Source of the DNA: Dipteris shenzhenensis
Taxonomy: Eukaryota; Polypodiophyta; Polypodiopsida; Gleicheniales
Length of the DNA stretch: 64,000 bases
Strand: one strand, 5' to 3'
Assembly: GCA_047967505.1 (NCBI GenBank)
Contig: CM106541.1
A model generated the notes under the pieces. That model ran no database searches and was not told where the DNA came from. It saw nothing but the letters and a program-made list of their open reading frames with translations. The position numbers and the translations under genes were made by a program. The stretch's first letter is position 1; the number at the start of each line of letters is the position of its first letter. Below are positions 11,074 to 22,750 of the stretch, piece by piece.

Positions 11074-12297
11074 ATGGATCTTGAGGCTACAGCATTTGTC
11101 AATGGTATGACACTGAAATACAATGGAAGAATTTATGCCCCAAAGGACTTCACAAACTCGACAGTTGTTCACACAACAAAGAAAGCATGGTTCTTGGTCT
11201 TAAGTAAAGGAAATCTCATTCTAGTGATGACAAAGAGAGAGTTGGAGAAAGATGAGTGGGCATCAAATGTATCTTTCTCAAAGAGCAATTTGATTAGAGC
11301 AATTTGATTCAAGGGGGCACCTTAGTAGGAATAAAAATTGAAAAAGACAGCAGTACAATGATGATTTACACAAAGTCAAGAATGAGCAACAGATTGTTTC
11401 TTCTTTCTAAGAAAGATGCAATGCACTTTGTGATGCCGCCACCAAAAGCACCTAGATTTCCTGAATTGGTTCCTGCATTGGAGATCCTTCAACATGTGTG
11501 GGAGGAATTTCCCATTGAGGAAGCAAGAAAAATGCAGTCAAAGATTATCCTTGAATACTTTCAGGGTGTCATCGAATAAGGTTCAACTTCATTGGAGGGA
11601 CCTAAGGTGCAAGAATCCACACATGAGAAAGGAAGTGATGTGAGACACGCCATGTAGACCTTGTTCATGGTAATACAAATGAGAGAGGAAGTGGAGTGGA
11701 TGAGACGGAACACATTGTAGCAATGGATGAGGGTCTTGTACACGTGGATGCTTACAAGGGATCTACATCTGAGATAGGAATTGAATTGGTGGAGACCGGA
11801 CATGCACATGCATCTCAAACAGAAATTGAATTGAGTGAGACAGGACATGCACACACATCTCTTGTTCATGGTATTACTCACTTAGATGGTGTAACTCATG
11901 AAGTTGATGGAATAACAGAACAAGTGAAGCCCTTAAGTATACCTGAAGTTGAGGCAATAGAAGAAGAAGTAGGGCGATCTAAAGCAGTTCACATTGAGCC
12001 CCTAAAAAATAAACCTCGATGTCAAATGCAAAAGGCAAGTACTTCACGAGCTACAGTTCCAAGTCCTATAACTGGAAAAAGAGGTCGTTCATATACAAAG
12101 AAAGGGCAAAGAAGAGAAGAGGAAGAACATGAAGAGGATGCGGAGGGTCTTGAAATGGAGTCAGATCTAGAAGCAGAAATGTTATCAATGAAGAACCTAA
12201 ATCTTCGCTTGAATGAGGCTGTGACAGATGAGGATCCAGGATATATATGGGGCCAGCAGACTCAAGTTATACATGCTTCAACAGTGGTCAAAGCAAG
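11074..12297 (+). pseudogene. A2: Ulp1-like gene, copy 1, 5' part (split by element B)
   Basis: Starts at ATG 11074 (MDLEATAFVNGM...), chosen because it follows an acceptor-like AG and is shared with copy 2. I recognise no domain in this part. It has an N-terminal globular stretch, a linker with repeated TGHAH/ELSETGH motifs (about 11790-11870), then a basic and acidic tail (KKGQRREEEEHEEDAEG). Breaks relative to copy 2 are a 14-bp tandem duplication at 11282-11309 that shifts the frame, TAA for CAA at about 11577, and a small indel near 11640. The reading frame then stops being A2 at 12297, where element B is inserted. The remainder resumes at 28927. Confidence 0.7.
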
Positions 12298-12326
12298 GGG
12301 TGGTAGCAAGCTAAGGGTGTCCACTT
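12298..12326 (+). repeat. Element B, 5' terminal inverted repeat
   Basis: Starts GGGTGGTAGCAAGCTAAGGG and ends TGTCCACTT. It matches the reverse complement of 28897-28925 at 28 of 29 positions; the one mismatch is T against A at the fourth base. CAAG lies immediately outside. Confidence 0.9.
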
Positions 12327-13571
12327 TTTGTTCACTCCCCAATCCTAAGGAGGTGGAAAAACAAGCTTTTTAGCACACAAAAATGCAAATCTCACCTACT
12401 TCCCTATGGATCTAGTCTTTGAAGTCTTCTGACACAACATCACACTTGCTATTGTGCACACAATCGTATAGTCTGATCGAAAATTCGATGCACACACAAA
12501 AAATTTCTTTGTGTCACACGGCATGGTTCCAGGGTAGTCACACGTTTGTCACGAACAAAGAGTGTCATATTAAATTCTAAATTTCTCACTCATTTTAGAT
12601 TAAATGTTATTGAAACTTTGTAAGTGGTCTCTTTGCATTATGTAGAGCTTAACTTGATTTATTGGTAATTTTTTGAATGATTTATCTAATTATAAATAAT
12701 TATTTATAATAAATAAAGTCATAAAATACATGCATTTTAGTAGCATACCACATTTTTTTAGTATTTTGAATAATTAAGCAAATCCAATTTGGTGGAAGGT
12801 TAGTAGGCACATAAGGGTGTGTGGTTGAATCATCAAATCCCAAATCCAACGGTTAGATTTAGGAAGATTGAAGTTTAATTTTTACTTTTACTCCTTTGAG
12901 GATCAACAAAGAATATTAAAAATAAATCTAGTAATTCTCAAACATAACCAAACATTTCAAAAATGTCAATATTTTTAGTCCTCTGCATGATGAATAAGTG
13001 GAAAAAATTTTGGTTAAATTTGAGTAAGGGAAACGTACGATATGGCCTCCAACAGTTAAATCTCCCTTTTGTGGGGGAAAAAGGGCCACCCAAGCCTAAT
13101 ACCAAGACAAGGTAGGCTTGGTATTAGGCTTGGTGAGGTAGGCTAGGAGCATCACCGATCCTAGTGGCAAGCCTTTGGAGTCTGCATGCTGCCCATGTGG
13201 AAGGCTGAGTCATCAAAACCATGCCACGTTGTTAGACCACGTGGTGCCATCTCATCAAGCAGATGTGACATCACTCCTTGCCATGTCACCTTACATTGCC
13301 ACATGTGCCACCTCATCATTCCACATCATCAGCCATGTGATCACACAATGCCACCTTGGCATACCTCCTCAACCTTGCCACGTCACCAATCCCTCCATCT
13401 CAATTTGCCATGTCAATCTACCACCTCATGAATGCCAACTCATCATGCCACATCGAAGAGGCCCAGTACCACATCATGACCATGCAGGAAGAGACTATAT
13501 TACCACATCATGACCATGCATGGTGCCACATTAGCCAGATGTATACACATGACGATGTGCGATGCATACAA
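12327..13571. other. Element B 5' subterminal non-coding DNA with a long hairpin
   Basis: No convincing gene. The first 700 bases are AT-rich. A perfect 16-bp inverted repeat (CAAGCCTAATACCAAG at 13091-13106, complement at 13117-13132, 10-base loop) forms a strong hairpin. From 13190 to 13540 short motifs such as TGCCACGT, CATGTCACC and CATCATCA recur, giving low-complexity open frames that I do not accept as genes. Confidence 0.6.
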
Positions 13572-13706
13572 TACCTCGATCGAGGTACATATGATGGGTG
13601 AGGCATACAATACCTCGTTCGAGGTATGTGACCGAGGACACCTAGAGATACCTCGATCGAGGTTCATACATACATGCGCAATGCACTAAATACCTCGATC
13701 GAGGTA
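13572..13706. promoter_or_regulatory. Element B 5' subterminal palindrome cluster (TACCTCGATCGAGGTA x4)
   Basis: Four copies of a 16-bp palindrome lie at 13572-13587 (perfect), 13611-13626 (CGTTCG core), 13649-13664 (last base T) and 13691-13706 (perfect). The same word forms a larger cluster near the other end of B (28231-28827). Repeated subterminal words in plant DNA transposons are commonly transposase-binding sites; that role here is inference. Confidence 0.85.
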
Positions 13707-13935
13707 TAAGGTCTGATCGCGGCTATGGGCATAGCAGACCTCTCCACCAAAACTAAGCCAATTAGTATCAATCTTAGCACCTCTCCACCAATAATAATGA
13801 AGAGCATCTAAGAGCAATCTAGTGGATGAGTTGAGGCTCTCTATAAGACACCACATTTTGGTTCATTTCACCCATTCTTAGCCATTCTTGCCTCCTCATC
13901 ACTTTGTCACACCTTCCATCCTACTTTCATTGAGA

Positions 13936-16875
13936 ATGGGTTCTCAAAGCCGTAGAGCTACTAGACGTGAAAGATGTAGGAACCCCCCCCCAAATCTCAT
14001 TGATGAGGAGCGCAAGCGGAAGGCTCGTGAGCGCAAGAGAGCCTCTAGAGCTCGAGCTCGCGCTGCCACCACTGATCCACCTCCAGCTCTACCTCTACAT
14101 CCCACCTCCACCCCCACCCCCACCTCCATTGTCCCCCCATGCTCATCCGCTCCCCTACCTCTAGCCTCCGCCCTTCCCCTAGCCACCTACATTTTGGCCT
14201 CCACCTCTACCTCTTCCCCCTCCCCCCTCCCCCCTCCCCCTCCCCCTCCCCCTCCCCCCGCTCCGCTTGGCGCCTCCCTTCCCCCGTCCACCCTACCATC
14301 TCCCATTGATCCCCTTGCCCCACCTTGCAGCAGCAGTGTTGCTTCACGACATGACTTGCCGAAGTCCACTATCCGTCGTCGTACTAGCAAGATTGTGCAG
14401 TCTTTTTTTTGTGACCTCACGCTAGCTTCGCAGTCTTCTCTTCTTACGTCCCTGATTGATCACCCTGACTTGGTAGAGTGTAGGAGGCTTGCTGGTCTTG
14501 GTGCACGTAGAGATAGGGTTGTATCTAGTGAGGTCCTTAGTAGTGTTCGACGTTCCTATGCTTCTATTAAGCATAGGAACTCCAGTGATGCCTTGGCAGC
14601 ACGTCGTGCTATTGTGGCTGCCATTAGTAGACCTCATATGATAGGCCATGTGCGTACCGCTTCACGTCTTCTTCAGATTGCACCGCACACATTGCGAGCA
14701 GGCATTGCGAGCAGGCATCATTAGGAGGCAGAGTCTAGAGGATAGTGAGACTGATGCTCTTTGGGCTTCGAGTGGTCGTGCACCTCGCAGCGATCGATTG
14801 TTGGATGATTCCACTAGGTCCTTCATACAACAGTTTTGGGAGGAGCATTGCAGAGCATCCCCGGTGTTCAAGAAGGCATTGCGAAAGAGGGTGTCACGCG
14901 GTGTGTACATTGAGCATGGTGCATGTTTTTTGGAGTGTACCCAGACTGAGTTGTACACTCAGTTTGTAGAGGCGCACCCGGAGTTCAAGATTGGGCAGAG
15001 GTCATTTGAGCGATGCAGGCCATGGTTTGTGCGATGCTCTCAGGAGCGTGACACATGCTGTTGTCGCTACCATGTGGATTTTGGATTGATGTATGACGTA
15101 TTCCGTTCCCTTGATGGTCATAGGGGAGTGGTTCCTACTAGCCCTTGCGACTTCATTCATTCCATATTGTGTACACGAGATGGTGATGCTTTATTCCACT
15201 CCCTTGATTGTGTGGAAGGCACGTGTACTTTGTGTGGTGACTTTGCTAGAGTGCCACGAGTTGCACTAGATACTTGTGATGTGCAGATGGTTCGTTGGCA
15301 GCAGTATGAGTACTGTACCTTGACATTAGATGGTGGTGCACAGTCGAGGAGGTTGCAGCTTGTGGGGAAGGAGACACCATGTGTTGTATTCATTGACTAT
15401 TTTTTAGGGAAGCTGTACCGCTACATACGCCACTTGCACACTGCGAAATGGGAGGATCGTCAGTTTCGTGCATGTTTGAGGACATTTCCTATAGGGGTGG
15501 TTGTCTCAGTGGTGGACTTTGCGGAGAATTACACCTTTGCACCACAGCATGAGATCCAATCGGAGTATTATTTCTCCGAACAGGTGACGTGTGATTGAGT
15601 ATTGATTTTTTCCCCGCCTCATTATATTGAATTATTTCAATAGTCATATTTTTTTTTCAATGCCATATTGCAGGTTGCTATATTTGTGCACATTAGCTAT
15701 CGTCATGCACAGGCTGATGTGGATGGCATTGATAGCACCATGGACTCACGCATCATTGTGCGAGAGTATCACTTCTACATTAGTGATGATCGATCGCATG
15801 ATGCCCATTTTGTGCAGCATTGCTTCACTTTGCATGATAGTTTCTTGAGGGATCATGGTGTCACATGGCAGCGACGCTGGATCTGGTCAGACGGTTGCGG
15901 TGGTCAGTTCAAATCCGCTAGACAGTTTTATTGGTTCTGCAGATGGCACCGTGAGACAGGCATTCCGATCACATGGAGCTACTTCGAGACAGGGCACAGT
16001 AAGGGAGAGCACGATGGTGCAGGTGCTTGCGTGAAGCATGCTTTGCGTCGATACCAATTGCGTCACAGTGCCGATCGCTTCAAGGATGCACATGATGTGG
16101 TGCGGTGGTGCAGCCAGCACTTATCCCCACTAGTGCTACGTCCTCGTTTCAGTCGCGTGATGATAGAGTGGTGAGCCGGTATTTTTGGTGCGTGGACATT
16201 GGGAGTCTTGATCGGTCGAGGCCTTTTGATTGTCGTTCTGTGCCTGGCACTCTTGATTTCCATTCCATCAGGAGAGTAGGTGAGTCTCACCCCGCGATCT
16301 TTTCTCGACGGTTTGCATGTTTTTGCTCTGCATGCATTGATGATGATTGGGGAGGGTGCTCCATGATACCATGGGCCGATCCATGGGTACGGCGAGTGCT
16401 TTCTCCCTTCCAGCCTTGGGAGGAGATACATGATGATCAGGATGCGGGATTCAGTTCCTCTAGAGATTATGACCAGCTTACAGATATTTTGCGTATTGGT
16501 GATATCTTCGCGGTTATTGCTTCGGAGGGCAATGAGGAGGGTGTGGATTATTACTTGTTGCGATGCTCTATGCTGAAGAGTGTGCTGAATGAGGATACAG
16601 TGGATGGGCATGGGATGCACTTCAATGCTCATAGCATGATCATAGGTGGCCACTATTTTCAGCAGATACAGAGGCGTGGTCGCTATATTGAGTTCCAGGA
16701 GTACATGGTGGATCGGGAGGCATACATGTATTCTCATCTTGTTGTTGGGATCAAGATTACTTTGAGTCGTGTTCACACTCGCAAGGCGACATCCACTCCA
16801 CGATGGCGCCTTGCAGTGGCGGATCACGAGAGCATACTTGCAACTATTGGCATGAGAGCTGATCCTGAGGAGTAG
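13936..16875 (+). pseudogene. B1: DDE-like putative transposase of element B, frameshifted
   Basis: ATG 13936 opens an Arg-rich, then Pro-rich N-terminus. The body has a Cys cluster (CCCRYHVDFG, CTLCGDF) and an RNase H-like core: VVDFAENY (Asp about 15515), WSDGCGGQFKS (Asp 15890-15892) and HSKGEHDG (Glu 16007-16009). A 90-nt phase-0 GT-AG intron at 15584-15673 joins exons cleanly. Two lesions are seen: a 13-bp tandem duplication (14691-14703, 14704-14716) that shifts the frame, and a second frame change near 16150-16170, after which a C-terminal region runs to TAG at 16873-16875. The motif set differs from A1 and from the standard hAT, MULE, PIF and CACTA proteins I know. The gene is probably the transposase of B. 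Confidence 0.7.
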
Positions 16876-17209
16876 CACATTACATATCATATTTTTTGGG
16901 ATCATCAGTTGATCAGATTGATTTTTATTGGGTATCACTAGTTGATTACACTTTTTTGTATTCGATATGTATAGGCTCATTGTGTGACCGTACCATTGTA
17001 ATTTTCATGGACTCATATTTTGTATTTCACTATGATGGCTGTATACACATTCATACACATCATTGTATTAGATTCTATTTTTAACATGATGTCCGATGTC
17101 TTCTCAATGGGATTTGTTGTGTTTGTAATACAAAAAATTATTTATTAGTAGTAATGTTGTAATTTGTTTTGTGCATTAGGACATTTTAAAAACGTGACTA
17201 AGAAAATTC

Positions 17210-18082
17210 ACGCACGTACTAACAAAATACGCATGTGGACTTGCTTGTTGGGGATGAAACTTCGCACGACTCTTAGGCCACCCTAGACATACATCCACGC
17301 GAGATTTGGTCTGAATTGATTTGGTGTGCACCACGTGGAATGTACAATGCGTACATTTTTACAATCCCTACTAGGACTCGTGACTACGTATGAGCTATGG
17401 CGCATGTACTAATGAAATGCGCGTGTGGACTTATCTGTTGGGAATGAAACTTCGCACGACTCTTAGGCCACCCTCCACGCAAGATTTGGTCTCCAACTTA
17501 TTTGGTATGCACCACGTGGAAGGTATAATGCGTACATTTTTACAATCCCTACTAGCACGACTACGTGTGAGAAATGGCGCACGTACTAACCAAATATGCA
17601 TGTGGACTTATCTGTTGGAGATTAAACTTTGCACGGCTCTTAGGTTACCGTAGACGTACATCCACGCAAGATTTGGTGCCCAACTGATTTGGTATGCACC
17701 ATATGGAAGGACAGCTGTGTACATTTTTACAATCCCTACTAGCACGACTACGTATGAGCTATGGCGCATGTACTAACGAAATACGCATGTGGATTTATCT
17801 GTTGGGAATGAAACTTCGCACGACTCTTAGGCCACCCTAGACATACATCCATGCAAGATTTGGTCTCCAACTTATTTGGTATGCGCCACGTGGAAGGTAT
17901 AATGCGTACATTTTTACAATCCCTACTAGCACGACTACGTGTGAGAAATGGCACACGTACTAACCAAATATGCATGTGGACTTATCTGTTGGAGATTAAA
18001 CTTTGCACGGCTCTGAGGCTACTAAAGACGTACATCCACGCAAGATTTGGTGCCCAACTGATTTGGTATGCACCACATGGAA
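17210..18082. repeat. Satellite array, first part (about 180-bp units)
   Basis: Repeated units contain GCATGTGGACTTATCTGTTG, CGCACGACTCTTAGGC, CACGCAAGATTTGGT and TTTTTACAATCCCTACTAGC. The AGATTTGGT word recurs roughly every 180 bases. Short open frames here repeat one another and are not genes. The array is interrupted at about 18083 and resumes at 19511. Confidence 0.85.
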
Positions 18083-18215
18083 GAATGTGCAAGATGTCAT
18101 GATAGGATAGCTCAACACCATCAAGACATCAAAAGAAGCATGGGATATGTTCGCAGCTCTCTACGAGTCAAAGAACACCTCCAGGATTCTCACACTGAGA
18201 AACCAAATCTATTGC
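18083..18215 (+). pseudogene. Copia gag fragment
   Basis: Reads VQDVMIG, a stop, then LNTIKTSKEAWDMFAALYES and [14 protein letters not shown]. This is clearly the same sequence as the gag of Copia-1 (about 37803-37935 in this window). Only about 40 codons are present, with an internal TAG. Confidence 0.85.
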
Positions 18216-18225
18216 GAATGCAGTT

Positions 18226-18680
18226 AGTACCGGCGCAGTGCCCTCTCACTCCCTAGAAGCAGATCTTGGAGACTACAAAAGAGCTGCTTTCATACGCAGA
18301 CGAGCAGTAGAGCTGATGACTAATAGGTCCCTCGAATCTCTTCCGTTGGAGGGATTTGATTACGCTTCAGTCCTAGGACAGTGCTGTGAAATGGTGATTG
18401 GGTATGTGCAAATTCCAGTCGGTGTGGCAGGGCCACTCTTGATTGATGGCTTTGAACACATGATCCCTATGGCTACTACTGAAGGTTGTCTTGTTGCAAG
18501 CACGAACCGAGGATGCAAGGCCATTCATTTGTCAGGGGGTGCATCAAGCATCATCCTGAGAGATGGAATGACAAGGGCTCCAGTAGTACGCTTTGTAAAA
18601 GCCCAACGTTCAGCCGAGTTGAAATTTTATGTTGAAGATCCAAACAATCTTGAGATGCTCTCCGCCGTTGTGTTCAACAG
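18226..18680 (+). pseudogene. Captured fragment of HMG-CoA reductase
   Basis: About 150 residues match the N-terminal part of the plant HMG-CoA reductase catalytic domain: [64 protein letters not shown] (containing the catalytic Glu of the TTEG motif), [19 protein letters not shown] and [10 protein letters not shown]. It ends at VVFN with a GT donor at 18681 and a possible acceptor at 18730. The membrane anchor and the rest of the catalytic domain, including the NADPH-binding and catalytic His regions, are absent. It cannot make a working mevalonate-pathway enzyme. The surviving frame has no stop, so capture may be fairly recent. Confidence 0.9.
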
Positions 18681-18750
18681 GTATTTTAATTATGCATTTG
18701 AATAATCTCAATATGAGTGATATCTTGCAGCATAACAGTGGCAATCACAT

Positions 18751-19509
18751 GCATGATGGAGCAGCCAGTAGGTTATGTTCATGCTACTCATCCTGAGTTT
18801 GTTTGTAGGTTGAAGAAAGCCTTGTTTGGCTTGAAGCAAGCACCTAGATCATGGTCTGACAAGATAGGACAGTATCTTGTCACTATTGGCTTTCAGATTT
18901 CCAAGTCAGATTTCTCACTCTATGTGAGAAAAACAGAGAAAGGGATTATGCTACTGGTCATTTATGTTGATGATTTGATCATCACAGGTGATAGTGATGA
19001 AGATATCCTTCATGTGAAAATGCTATTGAGGCAGAAGTTTGAGATGAAGGATTTGGGAGAGCTGCGTTATTTCTTGGGCATTGAGGTGATTAGATCACCA
19101 AGTGGGATACAGCTCTTGCAGAGGCAGTATGGATTGGACGTGCTGTCCAAATATGGGATGACAGGCTGTAAGCCTATTTCAGTTCCTTTGGAGCAGAATG
19201 TGAAGCTGAGCACAGATGTAGGTGGGCTTCTGGAAGACCCTACTATGTACAGACGCATAATAGGAAGTTTGATTTACATGACTATTACTAGGCCAGATTT
19301 GAGCTATGCTATTGGGTTGGTAAGTCAGTTTATGCAGGCTCCAAGGAAACCGCATTTGGATGCGGCTAGACGCATACTCAGGTATGTGAAGTCCACATTG
19401 CAGTATGGACTATTTTATGAGGCTGGGGTTCAGATACAGTTGCATGGATACACTGATGCTGATTGGGCTAGGGTTCAGATACAGTTGCATGGATACACTG
19501 ATGCGCCAT
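18751..19509 (+). pseudogene. Copia reverse transcriptase / RNase H-leading fragment
   Basis: Open frame of about 250 codons with Copia RT motifs: VCRLKKALFGLKQAPRSW, LLVIYVDDLIITG (catalytic YVDD), FEMKDLGELRYFLGIEV, IGSLIYMTITRPDLSYAIG and an RNase H start HGYTDADWA. The N-terminal RT palm, integrase and most of RNase H are missing. It differs in sequence from Copia-1, so it comes from another family. Confidence 0.9.
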
Positions 19510-19510
19510 A

Positions 19511-20998
19511 GCACGACTACGTATGAGCTATGGCGCATGTACTAACGAAATACGCGTGTGGACTTATCTGTTGGAAATGAAACTTCGCACGACTCTTAGG
19601 CTACCGTAGATGTACATCCACGCAAGATTTGGTGCCCAACTGATTTGGTATGCGCCACATGGAAGGACAGTTGCGTACATTTTTACAATCCCTACTAGCA
19701 CTCGTGACTACGTATGAAAAATGGCGCACGTACTAATGAAATACGCACGTGGGCTTATCTGTTGAGGACGAAACTTCACACGCCTCTTAGGCTACCCTAG
19801 ACGTACAGCCACGCAAGATTTGGTCTCCAACTGATTTGGTATGCGCCACGTGGAAGGACACATGCATACATTTTTACAATTTCTACTAGCACGACTAAAC
19901 CCTAAACCCTAAACCCTGGACCCTAAATCCTAAACCCTGTTGGGCACGAAACTTCACACGCCTCTTAGGCTACCCTAGACGTACATCCACGCAAGATTTA
20001 GTCTCCAACTGATTTTGTTTGCGCCACGTAGAAGCAATCCCTACTAGCACGGCTAAACCCTAAACCCTGAGCCCTAAACCCTGGACCCTAAATCCTAAAC
20101 CCCGTTGGGGACAAAACTTCACACGCCTCTTAGGCTACCCTAGACGTACATCCACGCAAGATTTGGTCTCCAACTGATTTGGTTTGCGCCACGTAGAAGC
20201 AATCCCTACTAGCACGGCTAAACCCTAAACCCTAAACCATGGACCCTACATCCTAAACCCTGTTGGGGACGAAACTTCACACGCCTCTTAGGCTACCTCG
20301 CGCCACGTAGAAGCAATCCCTACTAGCACGGCTAAACCCTACACCCTAAACCCTAAACCTTGGACCCTAAATCCTAAACCCTGTTGGGGACAAAACTTCA
20401 CACGCCTCTTAGGCTACCCTAGACGTACATCCACGCAAGATTTGGTCTCCAACTGATTTGGTTTGCACCACGTAGAAGCAATCCCTACTAGCACGGCTAA
20501 ACCCTAAACCCTAAACCCTAAACCCTGGACCCCAAATCCTAAACCCTGTTGGGGATGAAACTTCACACGCCTCTTAGGATACCCTAGATGTACATCCATG
20601 CAAGATTTGGTCTCCAACTGATTTGGTTTGCACCACGTAGAAGCAATCCCTACTAGCACGGCTAAACCCTAAACCCTAAACCCTAAACCCTGGACCCTAA
20701 ATCCTAAACCCTGTTGGGGACGAAACTTCACACGCCTCTTAGGCTACCCTAGATGTACATCCACACAAGATTTGGTCTCCAACTGATTTGGTTTGCGCCA
20801 TGTAGAAGCAATCCCTACTAGCACGACTAAACCCTAAACCCTAAACCCTAAACCCTGGACCCTAAATCCTAAACCCTGTTGGGGACGAAACTTCACACGC
20901 CTCTTAGGCTACCCTAGACGTACATCCACGCAAGATTTGGTCTCCAACTGATTTGGTTTGCGCCACGTAGAAGCAATCCCTACTAGCACGACTACACG
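19511..20998. repeat. Satellite array, second part, with telomere repeats inside each unit
   Basis: The same satellite continues, but from about 19890 each unit carries an embedded CTAAACCCTAAACCCTAAAC tract plus CCTGGACCCTAAATCC. The word GCACGGCTAAACCC recurs near 20051, 20216, 20330, 20495, 20660 and 20825, giving a 165-bp period with one short 114-bp unit. No genes. Confidence 0.9.
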
Positions 20999-22750
20999 TT
21001 AGCGTACCACCAAAGTCAAAAGAAAATAGTAAAATTAAATTGTGGCCTAACATGTCACACCTTCCTTGTACTCCCATACATGAGTAGAGTTTAAAAGGGA
21101 GAAGTGGGATTGTTAATATGTGTATATTTTTTTGGTGCATAGCCACAACAACCCTTTCTTTTTACATAAACCAAATACCAACACTTTTCCTTATACCAAC
21201 CGCCAATCCTTTCTCTTGTACATAAACCACTAAATGCAAAAGAAAATAGTGAAATAAAATGGTGGGCTAGCATGCCACACCTTCCTTGTATTCCCGTATA
21301 CATGCATTAATTGCCAATTGTGTTGATTTCTCTTCTTTATGTTCATTATCTTTTATACATGCATAATAATTAGATTGGTGCATTGGCAAATGTCATATTA
21401 AGGAAATTGAAATAGTCCTTAGAAACTTGGAAGGCATATGCGATTGTGATTTCGAAGGCACATGTGATTGTGGTTCGAATATGACAAATAATTAGGTCTT
21501 GTTTTCTTTGATCACCAATTAGCACAAGTATTGTTAACAATAAGAGACAAATTAAACACTGAGTCATAATAAATAACAGCAAAATCATGCAAAGGACAAG
21601 TCTAACTCCATTTTTGAAAAAAATCCCCAAAAAATTTATATTTTTTAACAATTGTAGGGACAAAATATACGCTTCATGTCAATAATATTAAAAAACTAGA
21701 ATTGTGAAAAAAGAATGCATAAAATATTACTTATATTTTATTGCAGAACCTAAAAATGTCTAGTATTATCATTTGCAAAAAGTATTCTCTCCTTTAATTT
21801 AAAAAACATGACAAATTGCAAAGGAGAAGAAACTGCTTCATTCAACTAAGAGAGTTGCTAGAGCTTTTTCTTTGAAATACCAATCGTTTTCTATGCAAGT
21901 GCCCATATCAAATCCATATACAAGAATTTCTACACCCTACAAACTAAGCATGTCCACACATTGGTGATTTCTCGAATTTTTTCCTTTTGTCATGTTGTTT
22001 AAGTATCTCTAGATCACACATTCCCTCAAGTTCATTGGTGTTGAAAGAATTTTTTATCAATTGATTTACACATAGGTTGTTAACAACATTGCCCTCGGAG
22101 TCATGGATAAGTTTTGTACCAATATACATTTTTGGAATACTTTTTGTAAATAGCATAAATTGAAAGTTGGTAAAATTGATGTTACTTTAATATCTAATTT
22201 CATTTGATGAAACATTTTTACATTGGGCTATGGCATTGTCTAAAAAAAGTAATTTTCTTTTTATACAAATTAGTTTATCAAATGGTTGAATTTCAACATA
22301 TTTTGATATTAAGATCGGAAGGCTAGATTTGGAAGCATGAATATGACAATAGTTGTCTTTTTGAAAAATTGATGAAAATTTGGATTTTGAAACACACTTT
22401 ATTGACAAACATGAATAGAATAAAATTTTTATTTAAAAAATGAAAAACTTTTATCAGCAAAATAAAATTTTCATCCAAAAAAAGATGAATTTTGATATGT
22501 TTAATGTTTAATGTTTACAATTACTTCAAATGGCATTCTTTTTTAAATACAGGTCTTATGTATTAAACAAACTATAAACTGAGATAAACTGAGATAAACA
22601 AAGTGTGAAGAACATCATGAAAGTACGAAAATGCTCATACATCATAAAAGTGGGAACAATATCATGAAAGTACCAAAATGAATCTGTACATCATCATCAT
22701 CATGCTGCAAAAGTGCATCCCTATACAAGAAACGTGTGAAGCCTAAACAA
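20999..22750. other. AT-rich, gene-poor DNA of element B
   Basis: An imperfect direct repeat of about 70 bases (21018-21090 and 21232-21303) contains AAAAGAAAATAGT and CACACCTTCCTTGTA. The remainder to 22750 is AT-rich with short open frames only (longest under 100 codons, no recognisable motif). I see nothing else here. Confidence 0.55.

Larger units (their letters stand above)
18083..19510 (+). mobile_element. Chimeric insert: Copia gag, HMG-CoA reductase exon, Copia RT
   Basis: The satellite breaks off after CACCACATGGAAG and resumes at GCACGACTACG. Between lie a Copia gag piece (18083-18215), an HMG-CoA reductase piece (18226-18680) with a possible intron, and a Copia reverse transcriptase piece (18751-19509). 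The right end contains a direct repeat (GTTCAGATACAGTTGCATGG twice, 19426-19500). The order suggests retrotransposon template switching onto a cellular sequence, or sequential insertions; neither is proven. Confidence 0.7.

Noticed and set aside
18226-18680. A working HMG-CoA reductase gene
   Set aside because: Only one part of the catalytic domain is present, flanked by retrotransposon pieces.
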